Shown: piece after piece, positions 1 through 9,033 of the stretch | How positions within the stretch are numbered: position 1 is the stretch's first letter | How the letters are laid out: each line of letters starts with the position of its first letter | Assembly: GCA_937995655.1 (NCBI GenBank) | Contig: CALKJI010000003.1 | Coordinates: forward strand, 1 to 41,336 | Length of the DNA stretch: 41,336 bases | Reading direction: 5' to 3' | Origin: an uncultured Pseudothermotoga sp. | Lineage (GTDB): Bacteria; Thermotogota; Thermotogae; Thermotogales; DSM-5069 | The notes under the pieces: generated by a model | What the model saw: only the letters and a program-made list of their open reading frames with translations | Told to the model about the DNA's origin: nothing | Database searches by the model: none | Position numbers and translations under genes: made by a program

Positions 1-785
1 TCGTATTCTGGATGACTTTCCATAAAATTCTTTACATACTCTCCATACTCATCTTCAACTACACTACCACCTATCCATACAAATGCTACATCCTCCGCTT
101 GTTTTAACACCTTATCTGCTATATTCAAAAACCTTATGGGATTTTTTGGTCTATCTAATCGTGCTACATTGCCAACTATTTTTACATTTTCAGAAATGCT
201 TAATTCTTTTCTTAATTTGCCTTTTTCAATACCTTTTGGCGGAATTATCGCGTTTGGAATCAATACGTACTGATTCTCTTTTCCTATCTTCCACCCTTTA
301 GCCTTTTTGAGATCGCTTGTGGCTAACAGAACAATCTTGTCACAAAATTTTGATGCAAATCTTTCTGCCCATATGAATAGTTTCCTTTTTAAGCCGCTGT
401 ACTGTTCGATCGCCCACCAACCATGGATGGTGTAAATGATTTTCTTGACCCTACAACTTCTTGCAGCAAGCCTTCCAACGATACCTGCCTTTGAAGAGTG
501 AAGATGAACTATGTCATATCTGCCAAGCTTTATGATTCTTCTTAGTTCAAAAAACGCCTTAAAATCCTTAAGTGGAGATATCTCTCTGACAAGGTTTTTT
601 ACTAGATGTACTTTGACATTTATTCTGTCAAGCTCTGGTATCAACATACTATTATGTGGGCCACAGGCAACCTCTATATGATATTCAGCCCCGTAGAATT
701 CTTTTAAACCACGCACAATACTGTAAAGAACTTTTTGTCCACCTGCCCAATCCGATCTTGTGATCACATGCAGAACTTTTTTCAT
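1..785 (-). CDS. Glycosyltransferase family 4, partial (C-terminus off the window)
   Basis: The minus strand is open from an ATG at 785 to the left edge, about 261 residues. The protein begins MKKVLHVITRSDWAGGQKVL, the typical start of GT-B fold GT4 enzymes, with the glycine-rich donor/acceptor loop. A VHLHSSKAGIVGRLAA segment (about residues 95-110) and an IPNAI segment (about 195) are further GT4 hallmarks. These enzymes move a sugar from a nucleotide-sugar onto a lipid-linked glycan at the inner face of the membrane. The start overlaps the stop of the upstream sugar transferase by one base (TAATG), so the two are translationally coupled in one surface-polysaccharide operon. The C-terminal nucleotide-sugar-binding half is only partly visible, so donor and acceptor cannot be given. 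Confidence 0.9.
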   Translation of the reverse strand, partial: MKKVLHVITRSDWAGGQKVLYSIVRGLKEFYGAEYHIEVACGPHNSMLIPELDRINVKVHLVKNLVREISPLKDFKAFFELRRIIKLGRYDIVHLHSSKAGIVGRLAARSCRVKKIIYTIHGWWAIEQYSGLKRKLFIWAERFASKFCDKIVLLATSDLKKAKGWKIGKENQYVLIPNAIIPPKGIEKGKLRKELSISENVKIVGNVARLDRPKNPIRFLNIADKVLKQAEDVAFVWIGGSVVEDEYGEYVKNFMESHPEY

Positions 786-1966
786 TACTGTGCTCCTTTT
801 CCAAAGATCATCGTCTCCAATGTGTAAAGTATAATCTTTATATCTGTCCAAATACCGCCATTCTTCACATACCAAAGGTCGTACTCAATTTTTTTCTTAT
901 ACTCCTCAAGGCTGGAACTATATTTGTAATTTACCTGTGCCCAGCCTGTGATACCAGGTTTAACCATCAGTCTGTGATCGAAAAAGGGAATCTTTTCTGA
1001 AAGGTCTTTGTGAAAATTAGGCTGTTCGGGCCTTGGTCCAACGACGCTCATATCGCCCCTCAAAACATTTATAAACTGTGGGATTTCATCGATACGCCTT
1101 TTACGAATGAACCTGCCTACCTTTGTTATTCTATCTTCCTCTTGATTGGCAAAGCGTGGGGTTGATATATCCTCATCTCTCATACTGCGAAATTTGTACA
1201 CGGTGAACTTTTTGCCATCTTTGCCAACTCTCGTTTGTTTAAAGATAATAGGCCTACCATCTTCAAAGTATATGGCAATGGCTGTGACAAGCATCACAGG
1301 AGAAAGAATCACCAAGGCAAGGACTGCAATGATTATGTCTAAAATTCTTTTTGTGATCTTGTCTTGCTTTTTCTTAAAGGCTTGTTTGTAATAATTCGGA
1401 TAAGCCTCTATAAGCTCAACAGGAATTCTTTTAAGTTCTTTCTCCACAAACTTTGGTAAAAGCGGGGGTTGAGAAAGCTTTCCATCGAATAGTTTCATTG
1501 TTGCTTCTGATTCAAAAAAAACCTTCCGTGAACCTTTGGGCAAGTTCCGAATTATTTCGATGGTTACATTAGGATTTTCCTCTTGAATTTCTTTAACAAA
1601 ACTAAGATTGGCAGAGTCTTGGCAAACCAAATAATACTTTTGTTTCTTAAAACAAAGAGCCCTCAAAGCTGCTATTCTAAAGGGAACAAGGACAAAAAGA
1701 CAAAAGAGAAGGTTGGACAAGACAAATTTCCATGAAAAGTTATAGTCAAATATTGGTTTAAAAACTAAGTAGACGATGATGGATAAAAAAAATGCCATGG
1801 CACTTCGAAGAAGCTGGTTTAAAAATCTGTTTTGTTTTCTGTCGTAAACACGCATTGAATAGAGAAATACACAGATCAAAGTAACAAGCCAAAAACTTTG
1901 CCAAAAGCTGTGATTACTATAAAAGCTCCATGCTGCAAGTACCAGCACATCAATGAGAAAGATCAC
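785..1966 (-). CDS. Polyprenyl-phosphate sugar phosphotransferase (exopolysaccharide initiation)
   Basis: This is a WcaJ/WbaP-type initiating transferase, which moves a sugar-1-phosphate from a nucleotide-sugar to undecaprenyl phosphate in the cytoplasmic membrane. The N-terminal third holds several hydrophobic helices and a degenerate nucleotide-binding-like domain. The C-terminal catalytic domain starts near KRILDIIIAVLALVILSP (membrane re-entrant helix) and continues with KFRSM, RRIDEIPQFINVLRGDMS, VGPRPE and PGITGWAQVNY, all family signatures. About 393 residues is usual for the family. The frame is open to a GTG at 1975, but GAGGAG abuts that codon. The GTG at 1966 has the same Shine-Dalgarno 8 bases away and is the better start. 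The gene is coupled to the following GT4 gene. Confidence 0.93.
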   Translation of the reverse strand: MIFLIDVLVLAAWSFYSNHSFWQSFWLVTLICVFLYSMRVYDRKQNRFLNQLLRSAMAFFLSIIVYLVFKPIFDYNFSWKFVLSNLLFCLFVLVPFRIAALRALCFKKQKYYLVCQDSANLSFVKEIQEENPNVTIEIIRNLPKGSRKVFFESEATMKLFDGKLSQPPLLPKFVEKELKRIPVELIEAYPNYYKQAFKKKQDKITKRILDIIIAVLALVILSPVMLVTAIAIYFEDGRPIIFKQTRVGKDGKKFTVYKFRSMRDEDISTPRFANQEEDRITKVGRFIRKRRIDEIPQFINVLRGDMSVVGPRPEQPNFHKDLSEKIPFFDHRLMVKPGITGWAQVNYKYSSSLEEYKKKIEYDLWYVKNGGIWTDIKIILYTLETMIFGKGAQ

Positions 1967-1975
1967 CCAAAACAC

Positions 1976-2900
1976 TCCTCAAATATATTGTTAAACAAGT
2001 TTTAGTCCATAAATTTTGTGAACGTTCCTGGTAAGTTCTAAAAAAATTCATTGGAAGATATAGTTCCTGTTTGAATAAACTTACACCATCACAATCGTTC
2101 AAAGACGTAAATAGCCGCCCTCTTTTTACCGCCGAAGTATCTTCACACAAACCCATGGCTAGTTCCTCGCCTTTGAGAGGTAACCAACGAAAATTGTATT
2201 TTTGTGAAGAAAAAAAGTACCTTTGGCAAAGATTCTTCGTGCCATATAGATTGCAATCTTCAGTTGATTCTTACCAATGGCGTATAAAGGACAAACTAGG
2301 ATAACAAGTGCCGAAAATGACATTAATTTTTCATGCAAATTCCATCACCTTGGGCAAATTCATAATAATCGCTCGCCCCAAATATTCTAAAATAGCTGAG
2401 TACATCTTTGAAGACTTCATTCAGATTTTATCACTTCAATTATAAAACACATCTTGCCGCCCAAGAAAGATTTTAGCAAAAAGGTCAAAAAAGAAAAGAT
2501 AGCAGATTCAAATACATGTTTTGTGTCAAGAATGATTCTAAACCTTGCTTGGATCACTTTTTTATAAAGTAGGTTACTAAGAAATACTTTGTATGCTTAA
2601 TGACAACCATTACATGGAGTACGCCTTTATCACATCTAATTGTTGTATATATTATTTTTTCAATCTAAATTGTATAATCTGTCTTTTATTTTCTGACACA
2701 ACTTTGAGTACCAAAATATTATTTTAAATACAACTATCGCAATCTGCCCAAAGCCAATGATTTAGACCAAAGGAAAACACAAACTATACCAGTCTTAGAT
2801 AGGAAGCTTTTCTATTTGTAAGATAATTTGCAAAGAAGCTCTGATCTTAGTCAATGGGGAGAGTTTTATCAATCTTATGGCTTTCTACAGACATTGTAGC
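1976..2900. other. Long intergenic region upstream of the exopolysaccharide operon
   Basis: About 925 bases hold no gene I can support; short open frames at 1950-2304 lack family features and ribosome binding sites. The part from about 2300 to 2900 is AT-rich. A TTGACA hexamer on the minus strand at about 2529-2534 could be a -35 box for the exopolysaccharide operon, but no good -10 box follows at 17 bases. The part at 2080-2190 is less AT-rich and has nested inverted repeats (see the separate entry). No clear intrinsic terminator is visible after the xylanase gene, whose stop is at 2901. Confidence 0.6.
2105..2185 (-). ncRNA. Candidate structured leader RNA of the exopolysaccharide operon
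   Basis: Three inverted repeats are nested or adjacent. TAGCC (2112-2116) pairs with GGCTA (2157-2161). GAAG-TAT-CTTC (2134-2144) lies inside that pair. CCTC (2165-2168) pairs with GAGG (2177-2180) next to it. A minus-strand transcript leading to the sugar transferase gene would carry these about 120-220 bases before the start codon, where a cis-regulatory RNA would sit. I could not match the conserved core of any riboswitch class, including the c-di-GMP, c-di-AMP or cobalamin families. The call rests only on structure potential and position. Confidence 0.25.
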
Positions 2901-3977
2901 CTAATTCTCAGAGACTATCGTCCAGAAGGCAGGTTTTGGTTGATACTTTTCGTCAAAAAGCAGAGGCCAGTTGTTCCTTCTAACGGGAAAGCCTCTTAGC
3001 CATGAATAATCATCTTTCAGTCCCCAGAAGGTGACGTTGTTTATGATATGGCTGTATCTTTTGTAAACCTGAAAGAGCCTTTGGTAGAAGTCTGCTTGTT
3101 GGCGCAGTAATTCAGCGGGTACTGTCTGGTATTTGGTCACATTGTCTGTGTAAATGTCCACATCGAGTTCAGTAATCTCGATTATTATCCCTGGTATGGT
3201 GGCAAACAGGGCTATTGCCTGCTCGATTTGTTCTATATTCCTTGCAAGGTTCAGATGTTGCTGCATTCCTATGCCATGAATCGGTATGCCCCTTTCTTTA
3301 AGGTCTTTCACCAAATTGTATATGATATCGCGCTTTCGGGGTTCAAATTCGTTGTAGTCGTTGTAGAAAAGTAACGCTTGAGGGTCTGCCTCGTGGGCAA
3401 AGTTGAAGGCAAATTCTAAGTAATCGGATCCTATTGTTTGATACCACAAACTTTTTCTCAATCCATCTGGTTGGCTCGGGTCAACTGCTTCGTTCACCAC
3501 ATCCCATGCATATACCTTGCCTTTGAAATGTCCTACCACCGTATAGATGTATTCTTTCATTCTCTCTATCATCTCTTCTCTGCCCAGTAAATTCCCTGAA
3601 TTGTCTTTAAAGAACCAGTCCGGTGTCTGGCTGTGCCAAATCAACGTGTGCCCTCTGACAACAAATCCATATTGCTGAGCAAACTTTATGTATCGATCTG
3701 CCATTGTGAAATCATAGAAGATCTTGCCATCAATTCCCCTTCTCAATATACTCTCTGGTTTCATTTCATTCTCTGCAGTTATGCTGTTGAAATGTTTTGT
3801 TACAAGCTGCACATCAAGAGGGTTACTAAAGGCTCTCACAGGCAAGGCAACACCTATTTTAAAGTACTCAGAAAAGACTTCTTTCAGAGATGGTACCTCC
3901 CTCCCTTGCGATGGATTTGCATAACAAAGGCCCAAAAACAAAATCACCGTTAAAAGGATTAAAACAAAGGTTTTCAC
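2901..3977 (-). CDS. xynB: Secreted GH10 endo-1,4-beta-xylanase
   Basis: The protein hydrolyses internal beta-1,4 bonds of xylan outside the cytoplasm. GH10 motifs appear in order: ITAENEMKPE near the N-terminus, RGHTLIWHSQTPDWFF, YAWDVVNEAVDP (the acid/base Glu in the WDVVNE segment), LLFYNDYNE, HGIGMQQHLN, and IIEITELDVD (the nucleophile Glu in TELD). The frame extends to 4103, but the GTG at 3977 has GGGGG eight bases upstream and begins directly with a signal peptide (VKTFVLILLTVILFLGLCYA), giving about 358 residues, close to T. maritima XynB. There is no carbohydrate-binding module. It lies 217 bases downstream of xylB on the same strand and may be co-transcribed with the xylose genes. 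The symbol is by resemblance to the Thermotoga enzyme. Confidence 0.95.
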   Translation of the reverse strand: MKTFVLILLTVILFLGLCYANPSQGREVPSLKEVFSEYFKIGVALPVRAFSNPLDVQLVTKHFNSITAENEMKPESILRRGIDGKIFYDFTMADRYIKFAQQYGFVVRGHTLIWHSQTPDWFFKDNSGNLLGREEMIERMKEYIYTVVGHFKGKVYAWDVVNEAVDPSQPDGLRKSLWYQTIGSDYLEFAFNFAHEADPQALLFYNDYNEFEPRKRDIIYNLVKDLKERGIPIHGIGMQQHLNLARNIEQIEQAIALFATIPGIIIEITELDVDIYTDNVTKYQTVPAELLRQQADFYQRLFQVYKRYSHIINNVTFWGLKDDYSWLRGFPVRRNNWPLLFDEKYQPKPAFWTIVSEN

Positions 3978-4194
3978 TTTGAACACCCCCGATAAACCCA
4001 AATGTATTTGGTCCTTTCTTTTGATCTTCTCTGCCTTCGTAACAAAACTCTGTTCCTTTGATTGTTCAACTAACTCGAAAGGCTTTAATCTTCCTCTATT
4101 CAAATCTCTTTGTTTTGAGTTGGCTACGGTGTATTCACTATGACCTTAGAAGGAAAGTTATCACCATTGTCCAAAACATTTCTGCCCTTCAAAT

Positions 4195-5658
4195 CTAGCT
4201 TTCAAATCTTCTTGTTTCTGCCATGAGTTGCTCCAAAGATGAATAAAGCTTCCTATAATAAACGATGGCTTGGTCATAAACCTTTGACCAATCGGGATCT
4301 GGTATGAAGGTCTTCTCAACTTGGTTCCACCTTTCAACGGGCGCTTTGTCTGCCATCCCCGCAAGCATCGCTGCACCTATTGAGGCCCCCTCATTTTGAA
4401 CTAATTGCTCAAGTTGTATGTTTAAAGCGCTGGCAACGATCTTTGCCCACAATTCGCTTCTGGAACCACCACCTGTTACTTTTGCCACCCTTGGAACAAC
4501 GACCAATCTTTCTATAGCGTCTTTACAGTCTCTAAGCGCAAAAGCCACACCTTCTAAGATAGATCGAGTCAAGGTCTTTTTGTCTGAGCTTGCGGAAAAC
4601 CCAAAGATCACGCCACGAGCGTTGGGGTTCCTGTGTGGAGTTCTTTCTCCGCTCAAGTAAGGTAAGAAAAAGACTCCGCCTTGGCATGGCTCTGTGTTTT
4701 GTAACTGATTTATGAGGGTTCCTACATCTTGGTGACTGATCAGCCTGGAAAACCAATCGAGTGAAAAGGTTGCAGACAGAACTACCCCCATGTGATAAAA
4801 CATATCTTTGAGGACGTGTCTAAAGGTATGCACTCTACCTGTTAAATCGGGGATGTACCGTTTACTGGTGAGTATGACTGTGCCACTGGTTCCAATACTG
4901 ATGACCATAACGTTTTCAGTGAAGGCGTTCATGCCAAGTGAAGCGCATGCGTTGTCAGCCCCACCGGCGACGATAAGAGGTCGGGATCCAAACCCGACCT
5001 CCTTTGCCACATCCCCCAACATGGTCCCGACCACGGCTTGTGACGGAATAACCTCTGGCGGTTCTATGTGCGAATCAGAAAGGATCTTCAATGCCTCTTC
5101 ATCCCAATTGTTTTCTTTCACCGAGAAAAGGGATGTGCCTGAGGCATCGCTCGGTTCAGTACAAAGTTCACCCGTCAATTTCCAGGCTATGAAATCCTTG
5201 GGGAGCAAAAATGTGCTGGCTTTTTTGTAAATTTCAGGTTCGTGATTCTTCACCCACAGCAGCTTTGGTGCCGTGAAACCAGTGAGTACTGGATTTCCAA
5301 GTCGCTCAATCACAGCCTCTTCGCCACCAAGAAGTTCTGTAATAATCTTGGTTTCTTGATAACAGCGCTGATCGTTCCACAGAATAGCGGGCCTTAAAAC
5401 ATTACCCTTTTTGTCCAGCAAGACCAATGAATGCATCTGTCCGGTGAGTCCTATGATCTTTGGTTCCATACCAGTTTTTGAAAGTTTGGAAAGCAATCTT
5501 TTCACGGCCGACCACCAATCTTGGGGATTTTGCTGGTACCAACCAGGCTTTGGAGAACTTATGGAAAGTTCCTGTGAATCTTTGAAAACTATCTTTCCTT
5601 CATGATCTAAAAGTATCAACTTTACCGAAGTTGTTCCAACATCTATCCCAGCATACAT
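4195..5658 (-). CDS. xylB: Xylulokinase
   Basis: This FGGY-family kinase phosphorylates D-xylulose with ATP to xylulose 5-phosphate, the entry point to the pentose phosphate pathway. The N-terminus MYAGIDVGTTSVKLILLD is the phosphate-1 loop. GLTGQMHSLVLLD follows at about residue 76, the substrate-loop region typical of XylB. A GGADNACASLGM segment lies at about 240 and GTSGTV at about 265. The C-terminal ATP-binding TGGGSRSELWAKIVASAL segment is near residue 405. The length of 487 residues is normal. It is the third gene of the galM-xylA-xylB order, 15 bases after xylA. The adjacent isomerase makes xylulose the expected substrate over other FGGY sugars. Confidence 0.96.
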   Translation of the reverse strand: MYAGIDVGTTSVKLILLDHEGKIVFKDSQELSISSPKPGWYQQNPQDWWSAVKRLLSKLSKTGMEPKIIGLTGQMHSLVLLDKKGNVLRPAILWNDQRCYQETKIITELLGGEEAVIERLGNPVLTGFTAPKLLWVKNHEPEIYKKASTFLLPKDFIAWKLTGELCTEPSDASGTSLFSVKENNWDEEALKILSDSHIEPPEVIPSQAVVGTMLGDVAKEVGFGSRPLIVAGGADNACASLGMNAFTENVMVISIGTSGTVILTSKRYIPDLTGRVHTFRHVLKDMFYHMGVVLSATFSLDWFSRLISHQDVGTLINQLQNTEPCQGGVFFLPYLSGERTPHRNPNARGVIFGFSASSDKKTLTRSILEGVAFALRDCKDAIERLVVVPRVAKVTGGGSRSELWAKIVASALNIQLEQLVQNEGASIGAAMLAGMADKAPVERWNQVEKTFIPDPDWSKVYDQAIVYYRKLYSSLEQLMAETRRFES

Positions 5659-5673
5659 TCAGATCATCCCCGA

Positions 5674-6996
5674 TCAGCTTAGAGTCGTGAGAATATAATA
5701 ATTCAACATGGCCTCAAGTTCTTCTTGCTTTCCAGAGTCTGGCATACTGACCTCTTTGTCTAAAATGTATTGCTCAAGTTCTTCGAAGCTAATCTGGTTA
5801 TTTTTTATTTTCAAGCCTATACCATCGTTGTAACTTGAGTATCTTTGTTCAAGTGTTTTGTCCAACGTGCCTTCTTTGATTATTCTGTGAGCAACTTTGA
5901 AACCCAGGGCGAAACTGTCCATTGCTACGATGTGGCCTATGATCAAATCACGAAGAGTGTGTGAGGCTCTTCTTGGCTTTGCATCGAAGTTCAAGCCACC
6001 TGTTGTAAAACCACCTGCTTTGATCACTTCGTACATGGCAAGCGTTGTTTCGTAAATGTTGGTTGGGTATTGATCTGTGTCCCATCCAAGCATCAAATCG
6101 CCTTGGTTTGCATCTATACTGTGAAATTTATCGTTGATCCTGGCATATCTCAGTTCATGTGCAAAGGTATGTCCAGCCAAGGTTGCATGGTTAGCCTCGA
6201 TATTGAATTTGAAGTAGTCATCTAAACCATAGTTTTTCAAAAATGCCAAACAGTGCGCTGAGTCAAAGTCATATTGATGCTTTGTGGGCTCCATTGGTTT
6301 TGGTTCGATCATGAACTGGCCTTTGAAACCTATTTTCTTTGCATACTCAACTGCCATGTTCAGAAATCTTGCTAAATTGTCAAGCTCCAATTTCATATCC
6401 GTATTCAAAAGGGTTTCATACCCTTCCCTACCGCCCCAGAAAACATAACCTTGGCCACCGAGTTCCTTGGTTACTTCAATTGCTTTCTTCACCTGTGCAG
6501 CGGCATAGGTAAAGACTTCTGCCGATGGCGAGGTTGCCGCACCTTGGCAATACCTGGGATGGGAAAACAGGTTTGCCGTTCCCCACAAGAGCTTCAGGTT
6601 GGTTCCTTGCAATCTCTCTTTGAGGTAAAAGACGACTTTGTCAAAGATTTGATTTGTTTGGCGCAGGGTCCTTCCCTCTGGTGCTATGTCGCGATCGTGA
6701 AAACAGAAGTATTCAATTCCAAGTTTTTCGGCAAATTCTGCAAGGGCATCGATTCTCGCATAGGCTCTATCCAAAGGATCGGTCAAGGTATTCCATGGTC
6801 TGTGGAAAACAGCTTCTCCGAACATATCGTTACCTGTCCCAACAAAGGTATGCCAAAAGGCAACGGAGAATCTTAAATGATCTTTCAGAGGCTTGCCGTC
6901 GATGATCTCCTTTGGGTTGTAGTATTTGAAACTCAAAGGATTTGTACTTACTGGTCCCTCGTACTCAATTTTCGGAAACTCTTTGAAAAATTCCAT
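5674..6996 (-). CDS. xylA: Xylose isomerase
   Basis: Converts D-xylose to D-xylulose with two divalent metal ions. Conserved active-site segments are present: [12 protein letters not shown] (catalytic His and Asp, about residue 100), [24 protein letters not shown] (metal ligands), [15 protein letters not shown] and [10 protein letters not shown]. About 440 residues puts it in the long class II type found in Thermotoga. I chose the ATG at 6996, which follows AGGAGTGAG by about eight bases and gives [14 protein letters not shown], matching the family start. An in-frame GTG at 7005 would add three residues. It starts five bases after the galM stop, so both are in one operon. Confidence 0.97.
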   Translation of the reverse strand: MEFFKEFPKIEYEGPVSTNPLSFKYYNPKEIIDGKPLKDHLRFSVAFWHTFVGTGNDMFGEAVFHRPWNTLTDPLDRAYARIDALAEFAEKLGIEYFCFHDRDIAPEGRTLRQTNQIFDKVVFYLKERLQGTNLKLLWGTANLFSHPRYCQGAATSPSAEVFTYAAAQVKKAIEVTKELGGQGYVFWGGREGYETLLNTDMKLELDNLARFLNMAVEYAKKIGFKGQFMIEPKPMEPTKHQYDFDSAHCLAFLKNYGLDDYFKFNIEANHATLAGHTFAHELRYARINDKFHSIDANQGDLMLGWDTDQYPTNIYETTLAMYEVIKAGGFTTGGLNFDAKPRRASHTLRDLIIGHIVAMDSFALGFKVAHRIIKEGTLDKTLEQRYSSYNDGIGLKIKNNQISFEELEQYILDKEVSMPDSGKQEELEAMLNYYILTTLS

Positions 6997-7001
6997 GTGG
7001 C

Positions 7002-7985
7002 TCACTCCTCTCGCCTGTCACAAACTGATAATCCTCTGGTGTTAGAGAATTTATAAACTGTCCTGTGATTGTAAAGTTGCCCAGGTAAAAGCAAAGCTGA
7101 TGGAAAGTTTTTGTGATTTGGCGAATCTGGGAAGTTTTGAGTTTCCAAACATACACCAGCATAATTGTTGTAAATCCTACCTCCCTTGCCATGAACATTT
7201 GAAAGGTAATTGCCAGTGTAAAGTTGTAGACCTGGTTGTGTCGTATAAATTTTCAAGTCTATACCTGTTTGCTCATGAAACAACTGCGCTGCAAATTTTG
7301 TCTCGCCTGTCTCACCGTTCAAGACGAAATCTTGGTCATAGCCCGTCAAGCCTGTATGGAAAAGTTGCTTCAGTGCCTCACCAATCCTTCTTGGTTTTCT
7401 AAGATCAAAAGGACCGCCTTCTATAGGTTTTATCTCACCCGTTGGGATCAGGTATTCATCCACTTCTACCGACAACTGTGAATTGGCAGGCCTGTAAATG
7501 ACTGCGACATCGAGGTTCCCTGGGAAACCCTCTTCACCATCTTTACTTGTGTATTTTAGAATCAATGACACAGTATCTGAACCAAATTCGTCCAAGAAAG
7601 CATCAAAAACTTTTGTGTGAAAACCCCTTGGACCTCCGTGAAGGGTATTTGGTCTATCCTTGTCATTAATAGGTAAGTGATAGGTCCTTCCTTTTATAGT
7701 GATCGTTCCCTTCGCGATCCTGTTGGCATACCTACCAATTATGCTCCCAAAATAATAGTTATAGTTTTGTTCCTCGTATTCTTCAAGGGTGTCAAATCCA
7801 AGAACCACATCGATTAGTTCCCCTTTTTTGTCTGGTACCCATAGTTCCCTGATTACTGCCCCGTAGTTGATCACCCTACAGATCATGCCACTTTCTGATT
7901 CAAGAGTGAACTGATAAACTGGCGTTCCCTCCTTAGTGAAGCCAAAGAGTTCTTTTTGAATCAAATGATTTTGTGATCTTCTCAA
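7002..7985 (-). CDS. galM: Aldose 1-epimerase (mutarotase)
   Basis: Interconverts alpha and beta anomers of aldoses, supplying the anomer used by xylose isomerase. Family motifs are RYANRIAKG, a catalytic His in [16 protein letters not shown] (about residue 118), YTGNYLSN, and the catalytic Glu region [14 protein letters not shown] near residue 280. The length of 327 residues is usual for GalM. The start is TTG at 7985, preceded by GGAGGG about nine bases away; an ATG at 7993 is out of frame and runs into a stop. As first gene of the galM-xylA-xylB set, its upstream region (7986-8100) should hold the operon promoter. A CACA-GTAT-TGTG inverted repeat at 8035-8046 is the only candidate operator I see there. 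Confidence 0.93.
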   Translation of the reverse strand: MRRSQNHLIQKELFGFTKEGTPVYQFTLESESGMICRVINYGAVIRELWVPDKKGELIDVVLGFDTLEEYEEQNYNYYFGSIIGRYANRIAKGTITIKGRTYHLPINDKDRPNTLHGGPRGFHTKVFDAFLDEFGSDTVSLILKYTSKDGEEGFPGNLDVAVIYRPANSQLSVEVDEYLIPTGEIKPIEGGPFDLRKPRRIGEALKQLFHTGLTGYDQDFVLNGETGETKFAAQLFHEQTGIDLKIYTTQPGLQLYTGNYLSNVHGKGGRIYNNYAGVCLETQNFPDSPNHKNFPSALLLPGQLYNHRTVYKFSNTRGLSVCDRREE

Positions 7986-8460
7986 GTTTTCATTCCCTCC
8001 AAAAACTTACATGGGAATATCTTGATTTTAAGGTCACAGTATTGTGCAAAAGTATTTTTTATAAATCCAAAACTTCAAACTTTGCGTACTCCCTTAGGCT
8101 AAAATTATCAGCCGGTGAATTTAGACAATAATTGAGCCATCAGAAGCATCATCGTAGTTAGAAGAACTCTGAATGTAAACAAATGCGTCGACCATCTGGC
8201 AGTTACTGTAGTTCCTAATCAGTTTCATTGTATTTATACAGTTACACCAAATAGAAAGTCAAAGAGCAAAATCGTTAGATAAAAGCGAAGAGCTATCGTT
8301 AAACCAAATTAACTTAGAAATCTTTCTCTTTGCTCTTGATTGCTTCCAAAATCTTTCTCTTTCTTTTCAGAATATTTTCTTCTTTCTGAGAATATTCATT
8401 TTTCCCATCTCTTACGGCTTGAACAAAATTTATCCAAAAGAATTCATACTTTGCCAATAT

Positions 8461-8549
8461 CTATCAGGGCATTCTGTGAAAGATACAAACGAGAGCGAGG
8501 GTTTCATCAACTGGGCTCTTTATTTTCCTATCAGGGCATTCTGTGAAAG
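8461..8549. repeat. 22-bp direct repeat pair, 67-base period
   Basis: CTATCAGGGCATTCTGTGAAAG occurs exactly at 8461-8482 and 8528-8549. The similarity extends eight bases further with three mismatches, giving about 27 of 30 identities. A 30-base unit with a 37-base spacer is the geometry of Thermotoga CRISPR arrays, and the Cas operon starts 0.5 kb away. Only two copies exist, and one lies inside a protein-like minus-strand frame where it encodes PFTECPDR, so a coding-sequence duplication is the more likely origin. Confidence 0.7.
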
Positions 8550-8727
8550 GTGCAAAGACTTTATACTTCAAGTGAAAGCCGTTGGAATCCAATTTCATCA
8601 CTGTTGATTTCATCGCAAATTGTGGATTCTTGACTGGAAACACAGGGTTTTTGTTAAAGTCCTCGTAGTTGGCATATCCTTCGCAATACTTTATTGGAAT
8701 ATTATGTAACTTTGTTGGTGATCTGTG
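8464..8727 (-). pseudogene. Decayed protein-coding fragment, family not recognised
   Basis: The minus strand is open for 87 codons between a TAG just after an eight-T run and a TGA at 8464. It has no start codon until residue 39 and no ribosome binding site. The amino acid pattern looks like real protein, for example IPIKYCEGYANYEDF, FPVKNPQFAMK and KVFAPFTECPDRK. Just past its end, another frame reads SFTECPDRYWQS, a second copy of the TECPDR segment, coming from the direct repeat. The fragment is therefore a truncated, frame-shifted remnant. It could be a mobile-element protein left at the edge of the defence island, but I do not recognise the family. Confidence 0.35.
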
Positions 8728-9033
8728 CTAAAAAAAACCCAACCAATAGGGGAAATGGCAAAAGACACTGCAAAGTCTTTTGCATGTCGCTCGAATATTT
8801 CATTATTTCAATCGAGTCTATAAAATTTCTTTAGCCCCGAGTCCGATTGTAAGCCAATCATTATTTTTTGAGCCTTCTAAAGCATTAACATACTCAACAA
8901 TCAGGCATAATCAAGATCAGTTCTTTTTGCAACAAATGGTAAATTTATACCACTTAAAAGGTTAGAATTATAACGTGATAATTTTGAAACTACAGTGTAA
9001 TCTAATAATCGGTGGGAACAAAGGGGGTAAGTA

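Larger units (their letters stand above)
7986..9033. other. Intergenic region between the xylose operon and the type III-B CRISPR operon
   Basis: About 1,050 bases separate the divergent galM and CARF-HTH genes. Both promoters must lie here, but I cannot assign them firmly. The centre holds a decayed reading frame and a direct repeat (separate entries). No CRISPR repeat-spacer array, tRNA or complete gene is visible. Just before the CRISPR operon is an AT-rich stretch with TTATAAC near 8970, a possible -10 box without a convincing -35. Confidence 0.6.

Noticed and set aside
2071-2304. Possible 77-residue plus-strand gene, and a 68-residue minus-strand frame overlapping it
   Set aside because: No ribosome binding site, no family pattern, and both cover the block of inverted repeats, so they look like chance open frames.
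3633-3953. Antisense open frames over the xylanase, isomerase and other genes
   Set aside because: They are shadows of well-supported genes in other frames, with no domain pattern of their own.
2901-4103. Full-length 400-residue version of the xylanase
   Set aside because: The first 42 residues are charged and would precede the signal peptide; the GTG at 3977 has a proper ribosome binding site and starts exactly at the signal peptide.
8461-8549. Two-repeat mini CRISPR array (30-base unit, 37-base spacer)
   Set aside because: Only two copies with three mismatches, no typical GTTT...GAAAC-type ends, and one copy is part of a protein-like frame on the minus strand.
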